From Streptomyces sp. 8K308 (lineage in GTDB: Bacteria; Actinomycetota; Actinomycetes; Streptomycetales; Streptomycetaceae), in NCBI RefSeq assembly GCF_004348315.1, contig NZ_SMKC01000009.1, positions 1 to 57,071 of the forward strand: a stretch of DNA of 57,071 nt, in the 5' to 3' direction. Made by a program: the position numbers and the translations under genes. The notes under the pieces are model-generated. The model made no database searches. It had not been told where the DNA came from and was given only the letters and a program-made list of their open reading frames with translations. Shown here one piece after another: positions 54,480 through 57,071 of the stretch; within the stretch, counting starts at the first letter, position 1, and each line of letters opens with the position of its first letter.

Positions 54480-54518
54480 GATACTATCCCCGAGAATACT
54501 ATCGATAGCGCTAGTATC
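54480..54518. promoter_or_regulatory. AT-rich repeat cluster upstream of ATPase gene
   Basis: GATACTATC (54480-54488) and AATACTATC (54495-54503) are direct copies, TAGTATC (54512-54518) is an inverted copy, and CTATCGATAG (54499-54508) is a perfect palindrome. They lie 25-63 bases upstream of the ATPase start, standing out strongly against the GC-rich background. Confidence 0.6.
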
Positions 54519-54839
54519 TACTCAGCTGCTGTTCACCGGCGCGCCACGGCGCCCGACGAGCAGTAGCCCGCGTCCACGTTCTTTCTTGGAAGGGTCCAAG
54601 CAACTGCGGAGGGCCCGCTGGAAACCCACATCACCGTCAGCTGCCCACCACGGCAGACCGCCCGGTTGTCGGCCTGGGCGGAAGACGAGGGAGCCGCCAA
54701 GCCGGCGGCCACGCTCGGGCGTCTCGCAGACCACGGCCGGGACGACCTGGTGCGGTCGTGGTAAGCCTGCGGGCGGTGCTGACCGGCCACGTCGCCTGGT
54801 CGTTCTGCGGGAACGGCCGACGATCTGGCCTGACGTCCT

Positions 54840-55132
54840 CGCCATGGTGCCGTGACGCCACTCCTCCCAGACGGGCACCAGGGGCAGGCCCCGGGCGCCG
54901 CCTCGCGGTCGGCCGTGACGTCCTTCAGCGCGGTCACCGCCGCCATCAGGTCGATCACCGGCTTGGCCACCAGTCCTGGCACCGAGGTGCTGCCCACGGG
55001 TTCGAGACCGAGGAAGAGGTCGGGCAACGCGTCGCTCAGCTCCGCCCTGGCCCGTGTCGCCTGCTCGGCCCAGCCGGGATCGTGCTCCGCCAATACGACG
55101 CTCACCGTGTTCCTCGTCAGCTGTCCTGCCAT
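54840..55132 (-). pseudogene. grpB (UPF0157) fragment with internal deletion
   Basis: From ATG 55132 the frame encodes a good GrpB N-terminus: VVLAEHDPGWAEQATRARAE, LGLEPVGSTSVPGLVAKPVI and DLMAAVTALKDVTADREA. Similarity then stops abruptly; in another frame at about 54885-54860 the phrase ARGLPLVPVWEEW resembles the usual C-terminal end of the same family. About 100 central residues are thus missing and the ends are joined out of frame. The 360 bases from 54480 to 54840 contain no other gene that I recognise. GrpB proteins are nucleotidyltransferase-fold proteins of unclear function. Confidence 0.65.
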
Positions 55133-55165
55133 CGGGCGGCCCGATTCTGGCAGTCCGAGGCCGCG

Positions 55166-56146
55166 TCAGCCGAGGGCCAGCACCAGCTTGCCCCGCACGT
55201 GGCGGCCGGCCAGTTCGGTCAGGCCGTCGGGGACGTCCTCGAGGGCGAGGGTGCGGGTCACCCTCGGGTCCAGCCGGCCGTCGGCGACCAGCGCGAGGAG
55301 TTCGGTCAGGATCGACGACAGGTCAGCGCGGGCGCGTTCGTCGCCGTGGCTGTACGCCGCGCCCAGCGCGATCTCATGCACCGAAGGCGCGATGCCGAAC
55401 GGCGGGAGAGTCGTCAGGTCGGGGCGGCCGGCGACCGTCGCGATACCGCCGCCGTGGGCCAGCAGGGACAGGCCGGCCGTGGCGGAGTCGGGGCCGACGG
55501 TGTCGACGATCGCGTCGACGCCTCGGCCGCCCGACAGCTCGCGAACCCGCGCGTGGACGTCCTCGGTGCGGTAGTCGATGACCTCGTCAGCCCCCAGTTT
55601 CCGCAGGTGCTCGGCGTTGCCCGCCGACGCCGTCGCGATGACTCGGGCCCCGGCCAGCGCGGCGAGTCGCACGGCGTAGCCGCCGACGCCGCCCGCGCCG
55701 CCGGTCACCAGGACCGTGTGCTCCGCGCCCACCCGCAGCCGCCGCACCACCGCCTGGTACGCGGTGGTTCCGGCGCAGGGCAACGCGGCGGCCACCACCG
55801 GGTCAAGCGCCTCCGGCACGTGGGCCAGGGCCGACGCGTCGGCCAGCGCGTACTCCGCGAAACCACCGGGGCGACGCAGGTCGCCATGATGAGCGACCCG
55901 CTCGCCGGGACCAACCCCGGTCACGCCCTCGCCCACGGCGTCCACGGTACCGGCCACGTCAAGGCCGAGGACGTGCGGCCAGCCCCAGTCGGGGTGCCCA
56001 CCCGCGGCGACCTGGTAGTCCACCGGGTTGAGGCCGCACGCCTCGACCCGCACCCGCACCTGGCCAGGACCAGGCTCGGGAACCGGCAGTTCGGCGCGGC
56101 GCAGGGTGTCGGGCGGGCCGGGACGGTCGAGGACCAGGGCACGCAT
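55166..56146 (-). CDS. Quinone-oxidoreductase-like MDR dehydrogenase
   Basis: 326 aa from ATG 56146; ATG 56167, seven codons further out, is an alternative and neither has a strong ribosome site. Zinc-free medium-chain dehydrogenase of the QOR group: MRALVLDRPGPPDTLRRAEL start, GLDVAGTVDAVGEGV, the NADPH-binding VLVTGGAGGVGGYAVRLAAL and IDYRTEDV. Probable NADPH-dependent reductase of quinones or enones. Monocistronic; upstream, 56219-56373 holds no supported gene. Confidence 0.9.
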   Translation of the reverse strand: MRALVLDRPGPPDTLRRAELPVPEPGPGQVRVRVEACGLNPVDYQVAAGGHPDWGWPHVLGLDVAGTVDAVGEGVTGVGPGERVAHHGDLRRPGGFAEYALADASALAHVPEALDPVVAAALPCAGTTAYQAVVRRLRVGAEHTVLVTGGAGGVGGYAVRLAALAGARVIATASAGNAEHLRKLGADEVIDYRTEDVHARVRELSGGRGVDAIVDTVGPDSATAGLSLLAHGGGIATVAGRPDLTTLPPFGIAPSVHEIALGAAYSHGDERARADLSSILTELLALVADGRLDPRVTRTLALEDVPDGLTELAGRHVRGKLVLALG

Positions 56147-56373
56147 CGGGCGAGTGGACCCATCCATGACGGATGACGATATGAGGTTCGCCCCGCGCCC
56201 ACAACGGGGCCGTTCCACACCCGCGCGGCCGGCGGTAGGCGGGGGCGGTGACGTCGTCCACCCGACTGCGAGGCCGCCGACCGCTGGCTGTTCACCCTCC
56301 TCCCCGGCGAATCGCTGACCGACGGCCAGGCCGAGAACGGCCCGAGGCGGCTCTCGCGCCTACCCGTCAGCTT

Positions 56374-56405
56374 CACGCAAGCATGGGGACCAATATGCTT
56401 GCGTG
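56374..56405. promoter_or_regulatory. Inverted repeat operator overlapping vapB start
   Basis: CACGCAAGCAT (56374-56384) and ATGCTTGCGTG (56395-56405) are perfect 11-base arms around a 10-base spacer. The right arm includes the GTG start codon of the antitoxin. This is the normal place for the autorepressing VapB/VapBC operator, and the transcript may be leaderless. Confidence 0.8.
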
Positions 56406-56642
56406 GCAACGATTCACGTACGTGACGTGTCCGAGGACACTCTTACGACCCTGAAGGTGCGCGCCGCGCGCGCAGGGCAGTCGCTCCAGGCATACGTTCG
56501 GCGGTTGCTCGACGAGGAGGCAGGGACGTTGACTCCGGACGAGGCCGCCGCTCAGGCCCGCGAAATCGCCTCTCGTGGGACGGTCACAGCCGACGACGTC
56601 CTGGCAGTCATCGCGGAGATGCGCGAGGACCGCGCGGCCTGA
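56403..56642 (+). CDS. vapB: VapB/FitA-like antitoxin, ribbon-helix-helix
   Basis: 79 aa from GTG 56403. The first 45 residues are a ribbon-helix-helix DNA-binding domain of the FitA type (MATIHVRDVSEDTLTTLKVR, GQSLQAYVRRLL); the rest is a flexible toxin-binding tail (TVTADDVLAVIAEMRED). It should neutralise VapC and repress its own operon via the inverted repeat overlapping the start. Stop overlaps the toxin start by four bases. Confidence 0.88.
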   Translation: MATIHVRDVSEDTLTTLKVRAARAGQSLQAYVRRLLDEEAGTLTPDEAAAQAREIASRGTVTADDVLAVIAEMREDRAA

Positions 56643-57071
56643 TCGTCCTGGACAACTCCGCCTTGGTCGAGTTTCTGGTGGGTTCCGACCACTTGGCGGA
56701 GAAGGTTCGTGAGGCGGTCGACGGTGAGCGGATCGCCGTCCCGTACGCCATCGATCTGGAGTGCCCATCGAGCCTCCGCGGTCTGGTGCGCGACAAGAAG
56801 ATCCACGAGGATGAGGCCACACGGGTCCTCGAGTTGCTCGGTCGCATGCGACTGCGGCGCTTCGCGCACGCTCCGCTGCTGCCGCACACCTGGCAGCTCC
56901 GACACAACGTGTGGCCTTACGACGCGGCCTACGTGGCTCTCGCGGAGTCGCTGAGCGCCGAGCTCGTGACGATCGACACCAGGTTCGCCGCCGCCCCGGG
57001 GCTCAGCTGCACGGTCCAGAACCTGCGCACCCGACGCATCACCGCTCCCCCTTCACCACGTCCCCCTTCGC
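56639..57071 (+). CDS. vapC: VapC-like PIN-domain toxin, probable CTG start, partial at window end
   Basis: Predicted PIN-domain ribonuclease toxin. The reading frame begins LIVLDNSALVEFLVGSD and carries the four catalytic acids of PIN nucleases: Asp in VLDNS, Glu in AIDLECPSSLRG, Asp in WPYDAAYVALAE and Asp in VTIDTRFAAAPG. No ATG, GTG or TTG precedes the first catalytic Asp in this frame; the codon in the expected coupled position is CTG at 56639, giving CTGA in place of the usual ATGA/GTGA overlap. Internal TTG/GTG codons would remove the catalytic Asp. The frame is still open at the window end after a Pro/Ser-rich run, so the C-terminus is not seen. Confidence 0.8.
   Translation, partial: MIVLDNSALVEFLVGSDHLAEKVREAVDGERIAVPYAIDLECPSSLRGLVRDKKIHEDEATRVLELLGRMRLRRFAHAPLLPHTWQLRHNVWPYDAAYVALAESLSAELVTIDTRFAAAPGLSCTVQNLRTRRITAPPSPRPPS

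Noticed and set aside
54758..56176. Long plus-strand open frame of over 450 codons
   Set aside because: Antisense shadow of the quinone-oxidoreductase-like gene; Gly/Arg/Val-rich with no family features.
56248..56373. Short coding-like stretch before vapB (phrase ADRWLFTLLPGESLT)
   Set aside because: No start, no family recognised, and it runs into the vapB operator; possibly a remnant but too little to call.

Overview
The window is very GC-rich DNA with actinobacterial gene style: GTG starts, strong GGAGG-type ribosome sites, ATGA stop/start overlaps and stem-only GC-rich terminators. Gene content points to Streptomyces or a close relative in the Streptomycetaceae: a GlgE-pathway operon, IcmA, DUF6230/DUF6114 membrane-protein genes, a PASTA kinase, an AfsR-like regulator and a CebR-type operator. 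The order glgE-treS-mak-glgB, then pfkA/pta-ackA-pyk, a thioredoxin-TPR gene and icmA agrees with the conserved chromosome core of Streptomyces as I recall it, interrupted by accessory or decaying genes. No tRNA, rRNA, CRISPR array or intact transposase gene was seen.

Region by region. 1-5.5 kb: a secreted pectate lyase and an iron-siderophore uptake locus (ATPase plus two FecCD permeases, divergent from a lipoprotein receptor), with two iron-box-like dyads in the shared promoter region. 5.6-13 kb: glgE-treS-mak-glgB, which turns trehalose and maltose-1-phosphate into branched alpha-glucan. 13-20.7 kb: accessory genes (ricin-type lectin, FAD monooxygenase with a TetR regulator, amidohydrolase, Uma2 nuclease-fold protein, a small two-gene unit facing a TetR regulator, and a Cmx/CmrA-like exporter). 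20.9-26.8 kb: a large AfsR/SARP-type regulator converging on a drug-type ABC exporter, then a wrecked hydrolase gene. 26.9-33 kb: pfkA divergent from pta-ackA, followed by pyk. 33-38.3 kb: a DUF6230/DUF6114/acidic secreted protein operon, a thioredoxin-TPR co-chaperone and a frameshifted alanine-rich coiled-coil gene. 38.5-41.5 kb: a triply frameshifted HTH-TPR regulator joined to an intact NUDIX gene, a local tandem duplication, and a Tat-secreted SGNH hydrolase under a perfect CebR-type operator. 41.6-46.6 kb: icmA with a palindromic promoter site and a MITE-like element, then two MarR/DUF3817 pairs around an epimerase gene. 46.6-50.3 kb: a repeat-rich non-coding stretch and a two-component system with an acidic sensor, facing an acidic PepSY protein. 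50.3-57 kb: acetyltransferase, PASTA kinase, AAA/DUF234 ATPase, grpB remnant, quinone-reductase-like oxidoreductase, and a VapBC toxin-antitoxin pair cut by the window end.

Functional links: the central-carbon block (pfkA, pyk, pta, ackA, GlgE operon, icmA) is housekeeping. The plant-polymer genes (pectate lyase, ricin-type lectin, SGNH hydrolase with CebR-type operator) suggest a soil or plant-litter life style. The most interesting unexplained material is the acidic two-component/PepSY unit, the paired operators at several divergent promoters, the vapC gene that appears to start with CTG, the acidic DUF6230-cluster protein, and several genes in visible decay.
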